This document shows, in pieces, positions 51,937 through 60,120 of a stretch of 64,000 bases of DNA (position 1 is its first letter; each line of letters starts with the position of its first letter). The stretch is from contig NZ_CP145809.1 in assembly GCF_038049925.1 (NCBI RefSeq), forward strand, positions 1,612,001 to 1,676,000, given 5' to 3'. The stretch comes from Georgenia sp. M64. Lineage in GTDB: Bacteria; Actinomycetota; Actinomycetes; Actinomycetales; Actinomycetaceae. The notes under the pieces are model-generated. The model worked only from the letters and a program-made list of their open reading frames with translations. It did not search any database and had not been told where the DNA came from. Position numbers and translations under genes: made by a program.

Positions 51937-52725
51937 TCAGGTCCGGACGCTGGTCGCTTGGCGACCAGCGCTCTCCCGCGACCTCGGGCTCGGATCCGAC
52001 GTGACGCGTTCTGCCCGCAGGACGAGCAGGACGCCGGCGACGACACTGGCGAGGGCCCACAGCTGCGGCGGGGTCAGGCCCAGCACGGCGGCGTCGTTGA
52101 GGCGCAGGAACTCGACGAGGAACCGGGACAGGCCGCTGAGGACCAGATAGACGCCGAATACCGCCAGGGGGGACAGCCGGCCGGCCAGTCGCCACAGGGC
52201 GACGGCGATGAGTGCGGCAGCGAGGGCCTCGTACACAGGGGTGGGGTGCACCGGCACATCGGTGGCGACGACCCCGGAGGGGAACCGCATGCCCCACGGC
52301 AGGTCGGTGGGGCGCCCGTACGTGCCGTCGCCGGAGACCAGGCATCCCAGACGTCCGATGCCGTACGCCACGGTGAGCGGGACCGCCGCCGCACCGGCGA
52401 CGGTGCCCACCGGCAGGTGATGGCGGCGGATCACGACGAGTGCCGCCCCGAGCCCCCCGACGAGGCCGCCGTACCAGGTGAAACCCATGCCACCGAGGTC
52501 GTGCACGGTCACGTCCGGCAGGCTCTCGAGCAGGAAGTAGATCTTCGCGCCGGCGAACCCCCACACCGTGGCCCACAGGACCAGCGCGTGGGCGGAGTCC
52601 TTCTTCAGCCCAAGCGTGTCGAACGCGCGACCGAGCAACCACGCGGCCACGAGCGCGGCCAGTGCCTTGCTCAGACCGTAGCTCTGTACGTCGATCCCGA
52701 GGATCGAGAAAAGCACCGGTCGCAA
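51937..52725 (-). CDS. Lgt-like prolipoprotein diacylglyceryl transferase paralogue
   Basis: A 262-residue membrane protein with about seven helices. Lgt family features are MGFTWYGGLVGGLGAALVVI, the signature region GIGRLGCLVSGDGTYGRPTD followed by LPWGM, and HPTPVYEALAAALIAVALWR. In true Lgt the signature is GRxGNFxNGE; here Asn is replaced by Cys (GRLGC), also seen in the paralogue at 60121. It may be a specialised transferase for copper lipoproteins or a derivative with a new role. A direct-repeat site lies about 107 bp upstream. Confidence 0.85.
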   Translation of the reverse strand: MRPVLFSILGIDVQSYGLSKALAALVAAWLLGRAFDTLGLKKDSAHALVLWATVWGFAGAKIYFLLESLPDVTVHDLGGMGFTWYGGLVGGLGAALVVIRRHHLPVGTVAGAAAVPLTVAYGIGRLGCLVSGDGTYGRPTDLPWGMRFPSGVVATDVPVHPTPVYEALAAALIAVALWRLAGRLSPLAVFGVYLVLSGLSRFLVEFLRLNDAAVLGLTPPQLWALASVVAGVLLVLRAERVTSDPSPRSRESAGRQATSVRT

Positions 52726-52832
52726 GGCATGCTCCGTTCGGCTGCGGACGCGTGCACACCCCCGGCCGGTCGGCCGGTTCGTCGCGTCGGTGCCAGTCTT
52801 CCGGGCGCGCCCGAACGGCAGGTGGGCAGTAC

Positions 52833-52850
52833 GGTCAACATCCGGTGAAG
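52833..52850 (+). promoter_or_regulatory. Direct-repeat site D (Lgt-like gene)
   Basis: GGTCAAC-ATCC-GGTGAAG, two heptamers 11 bp apart, between the Lgt-like gene (start 52725) and the M23 peptidase gene end. Confidence 0.65.
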
Positions 52851-52896
52851 TTCGCCCCGACCGGCCGACGGCCGCACATGCCCGGCAGGGATCGCC

Positions 52897-54642
52897 CTAC
52901 CGCACCTGCGAGATGTCGACCGCGCCTTGGTCCTCGAGCCACGTCAGCGGCTCGGTGGTGGTGAGGTCGTCGTCGGTGTGCACCTCGAAGTGCAGGTGCG
53001 GCCCGGTCGAGCGCCCGTAGTTGCCGACCCCGGCGATGACCTCGCCCGCGCTCACCTGCTGGCCGACCGCGACGTACATGCCGTCGGGATCCTCGTGGTT
53101 GTACCAGGTGTAGACGGTGCGGTCGTCGATCTCGTGCTCGAGGATGATGAGCATGCCCGACCGGCCTGCCTTGCCCGGACCCACGTAGGTCACCATGCCG
53201 TCGGCGACGGCGTAGATGGGCGTCTTCAGAGGGGCGGCGAAGTCGACACCGGCGTGGTAGTCCCTCCCGGGCCCCACCGGATTGTTGCGCCAGCCGTAGA
53301 GGGACGTGATCCGGTAGGTGCCCTGGGCCACCGGCATGACGATCCGCTCCCGTGGGGCAACCGCGGCCAGTGCGCCGTTGGCGCCGTCGATGCCGCCGGT
53401 GGGAAGAGCGCCGCGGATCCCTGCCCGCGACGCCTGGGTGATCAGGGCTCGACCGGCTGCCGTGGGATCGGCAAGCAGACCGGTCGGGGGAACCACCGTC
53501 GCCCCGGCTGCTGCGGCGTCGAGCGTGACAAGGACGCTCGCCCGCGTCGACACCGACGTCGCGGCGGACGCTTGCGCCCCGTGCCCCGGCTCTGCCGCAC
53601 CCAGGAACGGGGCACCGATGGTCAGCACACCCAGCACGCCGGCGACCATGGCACGCCCTGCGGTACTGCGGTGCCCGCCCCGTTCGGCGGATCGCCGGCG
53701 CCGGTGCGTCGAGCCGGGCCGACGCTCGCACGGTGCCGGGGTCAGGACCTCGGTGCGGTCCTGCCCGACTGCCGGGTGCTCCGTTTCCCTTCGTGCCGCG
53801 CCGGCGGTCCCGACGATCGCCTGCCAACGCCGGTCCAGCTCTTCGGGAGCCACCGGCGCCGCCCGGGCGGCCTCCTCCGGTGCTGCCGACGTCGTCAGCG
53901 CGCCCTCGGGCACGGTCCGTCCTGAGGCGGCGCGGTCGTCGGGACGGACCGGCCCGACCGCGTGCTCGGGCGGGCGGACAAGGTCGCTGGGCGATGGAGT
54001 GGACGGGTTCGCGCCGCCCGCGCGCGAGGACCGCTTCGCCAGTTGAGCCGCTGAGGAGGACGTGGCCCCGTCAGTCGCTGGTCTCGGCTCCTCGGATGCA
54101 GCCGGTGCGTCGCTCGGCGACAGGGCCGCGGCAAGGCGTCCATCCGCCAGGGTGCGCAGCTCGCGACGGGTGCTCGCACCAGCTGACGCTGCCGACGGGC
54201 GGGACGCGGGGTTCGGTCCCGTGGCTGGTTGGGGGGTGGGCGGCTCGGACCGGTCAGCCTCGGCGGAACCGGCCTGACGGAGCTGGCGCCGGGTCGGTGC
54301 GGGAGTCGGCGGTTGGTCGGCCTGGCGGAGCTGGCGCCGGGTCGGTGCGGGAGGCGGCGGTTGGTCGGCCTGGCGGAGCTGGCGCCGGGTCGGAGCGGGA
54401 GTCGGCGGTTGGTCGGCCTGGCGGAGCTGGCGCCGGGTCGGAGCGGGAGGCGGCGGTTGGTCGGCCTGGCGGAGCTGGCGCCGGGTCGGAGCGGGAGCCG
54501 GCGGCTGGGTCCACGCCACTTCGCGGCGAAGCTCGGCAGATTCCCGGGCCGGAACCGGTGAGAGGCCGCGTCCGGCCTTGTCGCGTACATCGCGCCCGGT
54601 CGACCGTGCCCGAGCCTGCGATTCGGGCACAGCAGTGGACAT
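52897..54642 (-). CDS. M23 (LytM-type) peptidase with tandem-repeat N-terminus
   Basis: A 581-residue protein. Residues 50-130 hold five copies of a 16-residue unit PTRRQLRQADQPP(P/T)PA, rich in Arg, Gln and Pro. A disordered section and one membrane/signal helix follow (AMVAGVLGVLTIGAPFLGAA near residue 330). The C-terminal M23 domain has zinc ligands in RDYHAGVDFAAPLKTP and the catalytic HLHFEVHTDDD. It cleaves wall cross-links. The long cytoplasmic repeat region is odd for an M23 enzyme and may bind a partner. Site H lies 105 bp upstream. Confidence 0.88.
   Translation of the reverse strand: MSTAVPESQARARSTGRDVRDKAGRGLSPVPARESAELRREVAWTQPPAPAPTRRQLRQADQPPPPAPTRRQLRQADQPPTPAPTRRQLRQADQPPPPAPTRRQLRQADQPPTPAPTRRQLRQAGSAEADRSEPPTPQPATGPNPASRPSAASAGASTRRELRTLADGRLAAALSPSDAPAASEEPRPATDGATSSSAAQLAKRSSRAGGANPSTPSPSDLVRPPEHAVGPVRPDDRAASGRTVPEGALTTSAAPEEAARAAPVAPEELDRRWQAIVGTAGAARRETEHPAVGQDRTEVLTPAPCERRPGSTHRRRRSAERGGHRSTAGRAMVAGVLGVLTIGAPFLGAAEPGHGAQASAATSVSTRASVLVTLDAAAAGATVVPPTGLLADPTAAGRALITQASRAGIRGALPTGGIDGANGALAAVAPRERIVMPVAQGTYRITSLYGWRNNPVGPGRDYHAGVDFAAPLKTPIYAVADGMVTYVGPGKAGRSGMLIILEHEIDDRTVYTWYNHEDPDGMYVAVGQQVSAGEVIAGVGNYGRSTGPHLHFEVHTDDDLTTTEPLTWLEDQGAVDISQVR
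54273..54512. repeat. Five 48-bp tandem repeats inside the M23 gene
   Basis: Units starting CCTGACGG or CCTGGCGG recur at 54273, 54321, 54369, 54417 and 54465, nearly identical at DNA level, alternating between two variants (Pro or Thr codon). In-frame copy-number change is likely. Confidence 0.9.
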
Positions 54643-54746
54643 GCGAGCAACCTCCGGACGGCGGGGAACGTGGACCGCGCGACGCCGAGCGGACAGTCAC
54701 AGAACGATAACGGCCGGTCGGTCGCCCAGCGCACGGCGCAGGCGTC

Positions 54747-54764
54747 CTTCGTCGAATCTTCACC
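54747..54764 (-). promoter_or_regulatory. Direct-repeat site H (M23 gene)
   Basis: Minus strand GGTGAAG-ATTC-GACGAAG, two heptamers 11 bp apart, about 105 bp before the M23 start. Confidence 0.6.
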
Positions 54765-54866
54765 AACCCCACATCACCGGGTGCGGAGTCGCCTCGGCAA
54801 CGTTGGTTGCCGTCAACGCTGTCGGCCCTGGGCTCCCGGTCTCCGGGGGTGGTGCCGGCCGCACGG

Positions 54867-55319
54867 TCAGGAGTCGTGGTGGCCCTCGTGGTCAACGGTC
54901 TCGGTGACGGAGGGCTGGGTGGGGCTCTCGGTCCCGCTGTCACCGCTGATTCGTGGCCCGATCACCAGGGAGGAGAGCGCGAACATGCCCGTGAAGACGA
55001 CGAGGGCGATCGCCGGGGCCCACCAGCTCGTGAAGCGTCGCTTGAGCTTGATGAGCATGGGGATGGAGGCGACCAGACCGAGGGCGCCGAAGATGGCGGT
55101 GCCCCCGGCGCCGGCAACGACAGCGGTGCCGACCAGGGGTCCGACGTGGTGCAGGACGTGCGGGGCCAGTCCCATGAGTCCGCCCAGGACGCCCGTCAGG
55201 GCTGTCCAGACGCTGCGACGGCGGTTCGGCGCCATACCCGCGGGTAGGGCAGCGGGGTTCACGTCTTGGTCGAGTGCCTTGGCCGGGGTGGAGGCTTGAG
55301 TGAGGTTCATGACCATCAT
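54867..55319 (-). CDS. Membrane protein with His-rich tail, about 150 aa
   Basis: From ATG 55319 (MMVMNLTQ). Two to three helices are visible (GVLGGLMGLAPHVLHHVGPL, TAVVAGAGGTAIFGALGLVA and APAIALVVFTGMFALSSLVI). The HVLHH cluster in or near the first helix and the C-terminal HEGHHDS are possible metal ligands. No family was recognised. Site E lies 36 bp upstream, and the gene is divergent from the DUF2933-cupredoxin-oxidase operon, so both may share the site. Confidence 0.65.
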   Translation of the reverse strand: MMVMNLTQASTPAKALDQDVNPAALPAGMAPNRRRSVWTALTGVLGGLMGLAPHVLHHVGPLVGTAVVAGAGGTAIFGALGLVASIPMLIKLKRRFTSWWAPAIALVVFTGMFALSSLVIGPRISGDSGTESPTQPSVTETVDHEGHHDS

Positions 55320-55355
55320 CGTGACCCCACGTTCCTGAGAGTGAGGGGCACGGAC

Positions 55356-55373
55356 GGTGAAGGACTGGTGAAG
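55356..55373 (+). promoter_or_regulatory. Direct-repeat site E, perfect copies
   Basis: GGTGAAG-GACT-GGTGAAG, two identical heptamers 11 bp apart, in the divergent region between 55319 (minus) and 55526 (plus). Confidence 0.75.
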
Positions 55374-55525
55374 TGCGGACCTGGCGCGGGGCACAGTGTG
55401 CGGGCGGCGCACCGGCTTCAGCGTTTCTCCATCGATCGGTCGCGGTGATCTTCGGTGTGCCGGGGAAACATGAGCTTGTGGGACGACGCGCCGGCAGGAG
55501 CCGACGCCGGCGGAGGGAGACTCTC

Positions 55526-55768
55526 GTGAACCACAGCGGTGACGGCCACCTCAAGGGGATCCTCCTCATCAGTGCTGGGGCTTTCGTCCTCCTTCTCCTG
55601 CTCGGCCTCACCCTGGCGCAGGCCTTGACTGTTGCGGCGCTCCTCGCGTGCCCCCTCATGATCGTGGGGATGGCGTTCGGTGGTCAGAGCCACCGCGGGG
55701 AGGGCCACGGCGAGGCGGACGCACGGGTGCCGCTCGGGGACGAGCACTCGTACCGCTTCCACCGGTAG
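55526..55768 (+). CDS. DUF2933-like small membrane protein, second copy
   Basis: An 80-residue protein from GTG 55526 with GGAGGGAG upstream. Two helices (GILLISAGAFVLLLLLGLTL; TVAALLACPLMIVGMAFGG) and a His-rich tail (HRGEGHGEAD). ALLACPLMxxGM matches the gene at 51363. It is first in a run leading to a cupredoxin and a multicopper oxidase. Probably a copper-related membrane protein. Confidence 0.75.
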   Translation: MNHSGDGHLKGILLISAGAFVLLLLLGLTLAQALTVAALLACPLMIVGMAFGGQSHRGEGHGEADARVPLGDEHSYRFHR

Positions 55769-55820
55769 ATCAGGCGACGCGTCCGGATTCCGGCGCCACG
55801 ACACAGAGAGGGAGGCGGGG

Positions 55821-56222
55821 ATGACGCTTCCACGTGCGCTCGCCGCTCGGATCAGTGGCGCGGCGCAGGCCCCGCCCGCGCCGTCGAGCCCCGGGCTGTG
55901 CCTCGCTCAGGGAGACCGTCGCCGTGAGGCACCGACGTCGCAGCGGGCCGAGCTGACGGTGCGCGGCTCGTACTTCCCTCAGGTCATCCCCCTGGCTGCC
56001 GGCGTGCCCACGGTGCTGGGCATTCATCGCCAGGAAGGATCCTGGTGCTCCGAGCAGCTTCACATCCCCGAGCTCGGTGTCGTGGTCGACCTGCCCTGTT
56101 TCGAGCGCACGGAGGTCGCACTGCCGGCCCTGCCTGTCGGCCGGTACGAGTTCACCTGTGGCATGGAGATGCTCCGCGGCACGCTGGCCGTGGGCGAGTC
56201 CGGGGTCTTCAGCGAACCTTGA
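55821..56222 (+). CDS. Cupredoxin-like protein
   Basis: A 133-residue protein from ATG 55821 (GGAGG upstream). The core RGSYFPQVIPLAAGVPTVLG, QEGSWCSEQLHIPELGVVVD, LPCFERTEVALPALPVGRYE and FTCGMEMLRGTLAV is a beta-barrel cupredoxin similar to copper-chaperone CupA-type domains. Conserved Cys (three), His and Met are suitable copper ligands. There is no clear signal peptide, so it may act in the cytoplasm or be exported with a partner. It precedes the second multicopper oxidase by 100 bp and could deliver copper to it. Confidence 0.8.
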   Translation: MTLPRALAARISGAAQAPPAPSSPGLCLAQGDRRREAPTSQRAELTVRGSYFPQVIPLAAGVPTVLGIHRQEGSWCSEQLHIPELGVVVDLPCFERTEVALPALPVGRYEFTCGMEMLRGTLAVGESGVFSEP

Positions 56223-56264
56223 CCGTCCGGCCGAAGGACCTTCGTCCGCACGAGGGATGATTCC

Positions 56265-56280
56265 AAGGACGGTCGTCCTT
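56265..56280. promoter_or_regulatory. Inverted repeat before second oxidase
   Basis: AAGGACG-GT-CGTCCTT, a perfect 7-bp inverted repeat, 42 bp before the oxidase start. Either a weak terminator for the cupredoxin gene or an operator. Confidence 0.35.
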
Positions 56281-56321
56281 GCTGACACCGTCAGCCCCGC
56301 ACCCCCTCAGGAGAGCACGCC

Positions 56322-57863
56322 GTGTCCCCCATATCCCCAGAGCGCATGGATCGTCGCCGCTTCCTCCAGGTCGGTGCCGCCGGTCTGGTGGTGATCGGTG
56401 GTGGGGCGTTCGCCGGGACGCGGCTGTTCGAGCAGCCCAACCCGGGGCCGGTCGGTCCTGGGTCTGCCGTCGTCGCGCGGACCGAGAAGGCTCGGCGCAG
56501 GAGCGGCACGGTGGTGCGTCGTGAGCTACGGGCGGCCGCGACCGAGGTCGATCTCGGAGGCCGGGTGGTGCGGACGTGGGCCTATGACGGCACCGTGCCG
56601 GGGCGGGAGATCCGCGTGCGGGCCGGGGACGAGCTGCAGGTCCGGTTGACCAACGACTTGCCGGCCGAGACGACGGTGCACTGGCACGGTCTGGCGTTGC
56701 GCAACGACATGGACGGCGTGCCGGGTCTGACCCAGGACGCCGTGGCGCCGGGCGCCGGGTTCGACTACTCCTTCGTGGTCCCCGACCCGGGCACCTACTG
56801 GTTCCACCCGCACGTGGGTGTCCAGCTCGACACCGGCCTCCAGGCCCCGCTGATCGTGGAGGATCCTGCCGAGCCCGGTGACTACGACATGGAGGTCGTC
56901 CTGGTCCTGGACGACTGGACGGACGGCTGGGGCGAGTCGCCGGAGACCATCCTCGAGCGCATGGGGCGCGAGGGCATGGTCATGGGTGGCACGGCGATGG
57001 ACGGCATGGACCACGGAGGGACAGCGATGGGGGAAGCCATGCCCTCCCAGGACCGGCCCCTGGGCGCCGACACCGGCGACGTCGCCTATCCCGCGCACCT
57101 CATCAACGGCCGCCTGCCCGAGGACGCCTACGTCATCCGATCCCGGCCCGGGCGCCGGCTGCGGCTGCGGCTCATCAACGCCGCGAGCGACACCGCGTAC
57201 CGGTTCGCGGTCGGCGGGCACACCCTGACCGTGACCCACACCGACGGCTTCCCCGTCGAGCCGGTGGAGGTCGAGACCCTCATCATCGGGATGGGCGAGC
57301 GGTACGACGTCGTGCTCACCGCGGGTGACGGGGCCTTCCCGGTGGTCGCGGCGCCCGAGGGCAAGGATGCAACGAGCGGGTTCGCCCTGCTGCGCACCGC
57401 CTCCGCGCACGTCCCGGTCCCGGGTGCGAGCCCCGCCGAGCTGCGCGGCCGGCTGCTCGCCTACAGCGCGCTGGTCCCCACCGAGAGCGCGCAGTTGGAC
57501 CCGCGGGAGCCGGACCGCGAGCTCGAGCTGACCCTGCAGATGGTCGACGGCGGCCGGAGGTGGTTCCTCAACGGCGCCGGATTCGGTGACCACGAACCGC
57601 TGGAGGTCCGAGCCGGCGAGCGGGTCCGGCTGGTCCTGCGCAACGAGTCGATGATGTTCCATCCCATGCACGTCCACGGCCACACCTTCGCCCTCGGGGC
57701 GGCGGGTCGGTCGGGGATCCGCAAGGACACGGTCAACGTGCTGCCGATGGAGTCCTTGTCGGTGGATCTGCAGGCGGACAACCCCGGTCAGTGGGCGGTG
57801 CACTGCCACAACATCTACCACGCGGAGCTGGGCATGGCCACGGTGCTGTCGTACGTCGAGTGA
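56322..57863 (+). CDS. Multicopper oxidase, second, Tat-exported
   Basis: A 513-residue three-domain oxidase from GTG 56322. Tat signal DRRRFLQVGAAGLVVIGGG. Ligand motifs are TTVHWHGLALRNDMDG, GTYWFHPHVGVQLDTG, MMFHPMHVHGHTFALG and WAVHCHNIYHAELGMATVL. A Met/His-rich insert (MVMGGTAMDGMDHGGTAMGE) near residue 225 probably binds Cu(I). It differs clearly in sequence from the oxidase at 47441, so the two were not made by recent duplication. It is likely a copper oxidase of the CueO/CopA type. Confidence 0.93.
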   Translation: MSPISPERMDRRRFLQVGAAGLVVIGGGAFAGTRLFEQPNPGPVGPGSAVVARTEKARRRSGTVVRRELRAAATEVDLGGRVVRTWAYDGTVPGREIRVRAGDELQVRLTNDLPAETTVHWHGLALRNDMDGVPGLTQDAVAPGAGFDYSFVVPDPGTYWFHPHVGVQLDTGLQAPLIVEDPAEPGDYDMEVVLVLDDWTDGWGESPETILERMGREGMVMGGTAMDGMDHGGTAMGEAMPSQDRPLGADTGDVAYPAHLINGRLPEDAYVIRSRPGRRLRLRLINAASDTAYRFAVGGHTLTVTHTDGFPVEPVEVETLIIGMGERYDVVLTAGDGAFPVVAAPEGKDATSGFALLRTASAHVPVPGASPAELRGRLLAYSALVPTESAQLDPREPDRELELTLQMVDGGRRWFLNGAGFGDHEPLEVRAGERVRLVLRNESMMFHPMHVHGHTFALGAAGRSGIRKDTVNVLPMESLSVDLQADNPGQWAVHCHNIYHAELGMATVLSYVE

Positions 57864-57955
57864 TGAAGGACAACGGTGTGCCCGGGGCGTCCGGCCCGGC
57901 CCGTTCGCAAGATGGGCGGCGACCGTGACCGCCGTCATGGTGAACCCGGTGCCTT

Positions 57956-57973
57956 GATGAAGAACCGGTGAAG
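57956..57973 (+). promoter_or_regulatory. Direct-repeat site F (DUF305 operon)
   Basis: GATGAAG-AACC-GGTGAAG, two heptamers 11 bp apart, in the 244-bp gap upstream of the DUF305 gene (plus). Confidence 0.7.
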
Positions 57974-58107
57974 TTCCGGCTCCCGGGTGGCGTCAGGGTG
58001 CCGTCTCCTTGTTCACTCGGACGGACAGGCCAGACCGGCCCGGGCCGGACGCGCTCACGATCATCTCGTGAGGACGCAACCGGACACCCCAGCAGAGAAG
58101 GAATCCC

Positions 58108-58752
58108 GTGAGACTTCGGACCCGCCCCGCCGCAGCCGCCGGCGCCCTCGCCCTGACCCTCGTGCTCACCGCCTGCGGCGGCTCCGCGGACGAGGCCGAC
58201 AGCGGGGGTGAGGCCACCACGCAGGAGACGGCGACGCAGGTCGCACCGGAGGCGACGGAGCAGAGCGAGGCGGCGCACAACGGCGCCGACACCGCCTTCG
58301 CGCAGATGATGATCATCCACCACGAGGGCGCCATCGAGATGGCCGACCTGGCTGTGGAGAAGGCGGACTCCGCGGACGTGCGCAGCCTCGCCGAGGGCAT
58401 CTCCGCCGCCCAGGGACCTGAGATCGAGGAGATGACCTCCTGGCTCGAGGGCTGGGGTGAGGACGTCACGCCCATGGGCGACATGGAGGGGATGGAGGGG
58501 ATGGACAGCGGTATGGACATGGACGGCATGGACCAGGAGGGCGCCATGGCCGAGCTCGACGAGCTCTCCGGCGCCGACTTCGACCGCCGCTTCCTCGAGC
58601 TGATGATCGCCCACCACGAGGGTGCCATCGAGATGGCAGAGCTGCAGACGGCCGAGGGTGAGAACCCGACGGCCCTGGAGCTCGCCGAGAAGATCGTCCA
58701 GGACCAGCAGGGCGAGATCACCGAGATGGAGCAGATGCTGCAGGACCTGTGA
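58108..58752 (+). CDS. DUF305 lipoprotein (copper-linked)
   Basis: A 214-residue lipoprotein from GTG 58108. Lipobox LTAC-GGSA follows a signal peptide. Two DUF305 repeats each carry the ferritin-like pair M-x2-H-H-E-G-A-I-E-M (QMMIIHHEGAIEMADLAVEK near residue 70 and ELMIAHHEGAIEMAELQTAE near 165). A Met-rich linker (MGDMEGMEGMDSGMDMDGMD) joins them. This His/Met content is typical of extracellular copper storage or buffering proteins. It overlaps the next gene (GTGA). Confidence 0.92.
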   Translation: MRLRTRPAAAAGALALTLVLTACGGSADEADSGGEATTQETATQVAPEATEQSEAAHNGADTAFAQMMIIHHEGAIEMADLAVEKADSADVRSLAEGISAAQGPEIEEMTSWLEGWGEDVTPMGDMEGMEGMDSGMDMDGMDQEGAMAELDELSGADFDRRFLELMIAHHEGAIEMAELQTAEGENPTALELAEKIVQDQQGEITEMEQMLQDL

Positions 58753-59705
58753 CCACCCTCCTCACCGCGGTGCCGGCGGCGGCCCACCCCCAGGGCCGCC
58801 GCCAACATCGTCCCGTCCGGACGAAAGGGCCGTCCTTGCTCTCGTTCACACGATCGGGCGTGGCGTTGCCGGCCCTGTCCCTCGTGCTCGCAGGCTGCTC
58901 CGCGGCACTGCCCGGAGGCACGGCCACCGAGACAGGTGCTGGCGCGGCGCTCGGGCACGTTCACGACCTGGCGCTCAACCCCGGTGACGGCCTGGTCTAC
59001 GCCGCCACCCACCAGGGCCTGTACGCCCTCGACGGCGGTGAGCCGGCACCGGTCGGTGAGACCAGGTACGACACCATGGGCTTCACGGTGCAGGGGCCGG
59101 ACACCTTCCTGGCCAGCGGCCACCCCGGACCGGGCCGGGAGGGCCCGGGGAACCTCGGTCTGCTCATCAGCACCGACGCCGCTGGTAGCTGGTCTGAGGT
59201 CTCACTCGGTGGCGTCAGCGACTTCCACGCCCTGACAACGGTCGGGGCCCGCCTCTACGGGCTTGACTCCTCCACCGGTACGGTCCGGCGCAGTGACGAC
59301 GGCGGAGCCACCTGGGTGGAGGGCGCCGCGATCGCCGCCCGCGACCTCGATGCCCATCCGATCGATCCGGACCGCGTCGTCGCCACCACCGCCGAGGGCC
59401 TCATGGCCAGCGACGACGGCGGCGCCACCTTCACGTTAGGGGACGGGCAGCCGCCCGAGCCGCTCGTGGTCATCGACCACCTGCCGGCAGCAACCGGGGG
59501 CGCCGTCGTCGGCCTCGACGCCGCTGGGATCGCGTGGCGTTCGGCGCCGACGGGCTGGGTCTCCTCCGGTCCCCCCAACGGCGCCCCGGCTGCCTTCACC
59601 GCCGTCGACGAGGAGACGTACCTCGGGGCCTTCGACGGGACGGTGCTCCTGAAGAGCGAGGACCGGGGCGAGTCCTGGCAGCCGATCCTTGACGGGGTCA
59701 GGTGA
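58749..59705 (+). CDS. F510_1955-type beta-propeller lipoprotein
   Basis: A 318-residue lipoprotein from GTG 58749 with lipobox LAGC-SAAL after an unusually long n-region. Asp-box-like beta-propeller repeats follow (ALGHVHDLALNPGDGLVYAA, ISTDAAGSWSEV, RSDDGGATWVEG, ASDDGGATFTLG, KSEDRGESWQPI), the pattern of sialidase/BNR folds and of the F510_1955 family. Such genes are commonly neighbours of DUF305 and multicopper oxidases. It is translationally coupled to DUF305 and probably acts with it at the outer face. Confidence 0.88.
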   Translation: MTTLLTAVPAAAHPQGRRQHRPVRTKGPSLLSFTRSGVALPALSLVLAGCSAALPGGTATETGAGAALGHVHDLALNPGDGLVYAATHQGLYALDGGEPAPVGETRYDTMGFTVQGPDTFLASGHPGPGREGPGNLGLLISTDAAGSWSEVSLGGVSDFHALTTVGARLYGLDSSTGTVRRSDDGGATWVEGAAIAARDLDAHPIDPDRVVATTAEGLMASDDGGATFTLGDGQPPEPLVVIDHLPAATGGAVVGLDAAGIAWRSAPTGWVSSGPPNGAPAAFTAVDEETYLGAFDGTVLLKSEDRGESWQPILDGVR

Positions 59706-60120
59706 GGACCGCGTCACCCCGCCGCTTGTGCGGTTCGGGGCCTCTCCTCGGGTGCGATGGCGGTGCTGAAGCGCCTGTCGCCCCGAGGAGGGGCAACATG
59801 AGTGTGCCGGGATAAAACAGGCCACCACGGTGCCGGGCGCGCCCAGCACCGGGTCGACGCGGCACGGGCGTCCCTGGACCTGTAACGGCCGATCGACCCG
59901 GCCCGGGCGCTCACCGACCTGGCCGCGGAGATCACCACCGAGGTCCGCCTGCTGCGCGTGGTCGAGGACGAGCTCACTGCTCACGCCCGCGACATGGGGC
60001 CGCACAGCCAGGGGCGTTCCGCTCCGACACCAGGCTGGTTCCACGGACCTCGGAGACCGGGAAGACGAGCGGCTAGGACCAGCCGACGTTCCAAGGCCGG
60101 CCTCTCCCTGCTTCAGGGAA
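59706..60120 (+). other. Intergenic region with possible coding remnant
   Basis: Within 59830-60010 a plus-strand frame, broken by a stop, reads RPIDPARALTDLAAEITTEV and VVEDELTAHARDMG, which has coding character and could come from a transposase or other decayed gene. No intact gene is supported. Confidence 0.35.

Noticed and set aside
55408-55427. Extra direct-repeat site upstream of 55526
   Set aside because: Spacing fits, but only one half-site (GCTGAAG) matches well; the partner GATGGAG is weak.
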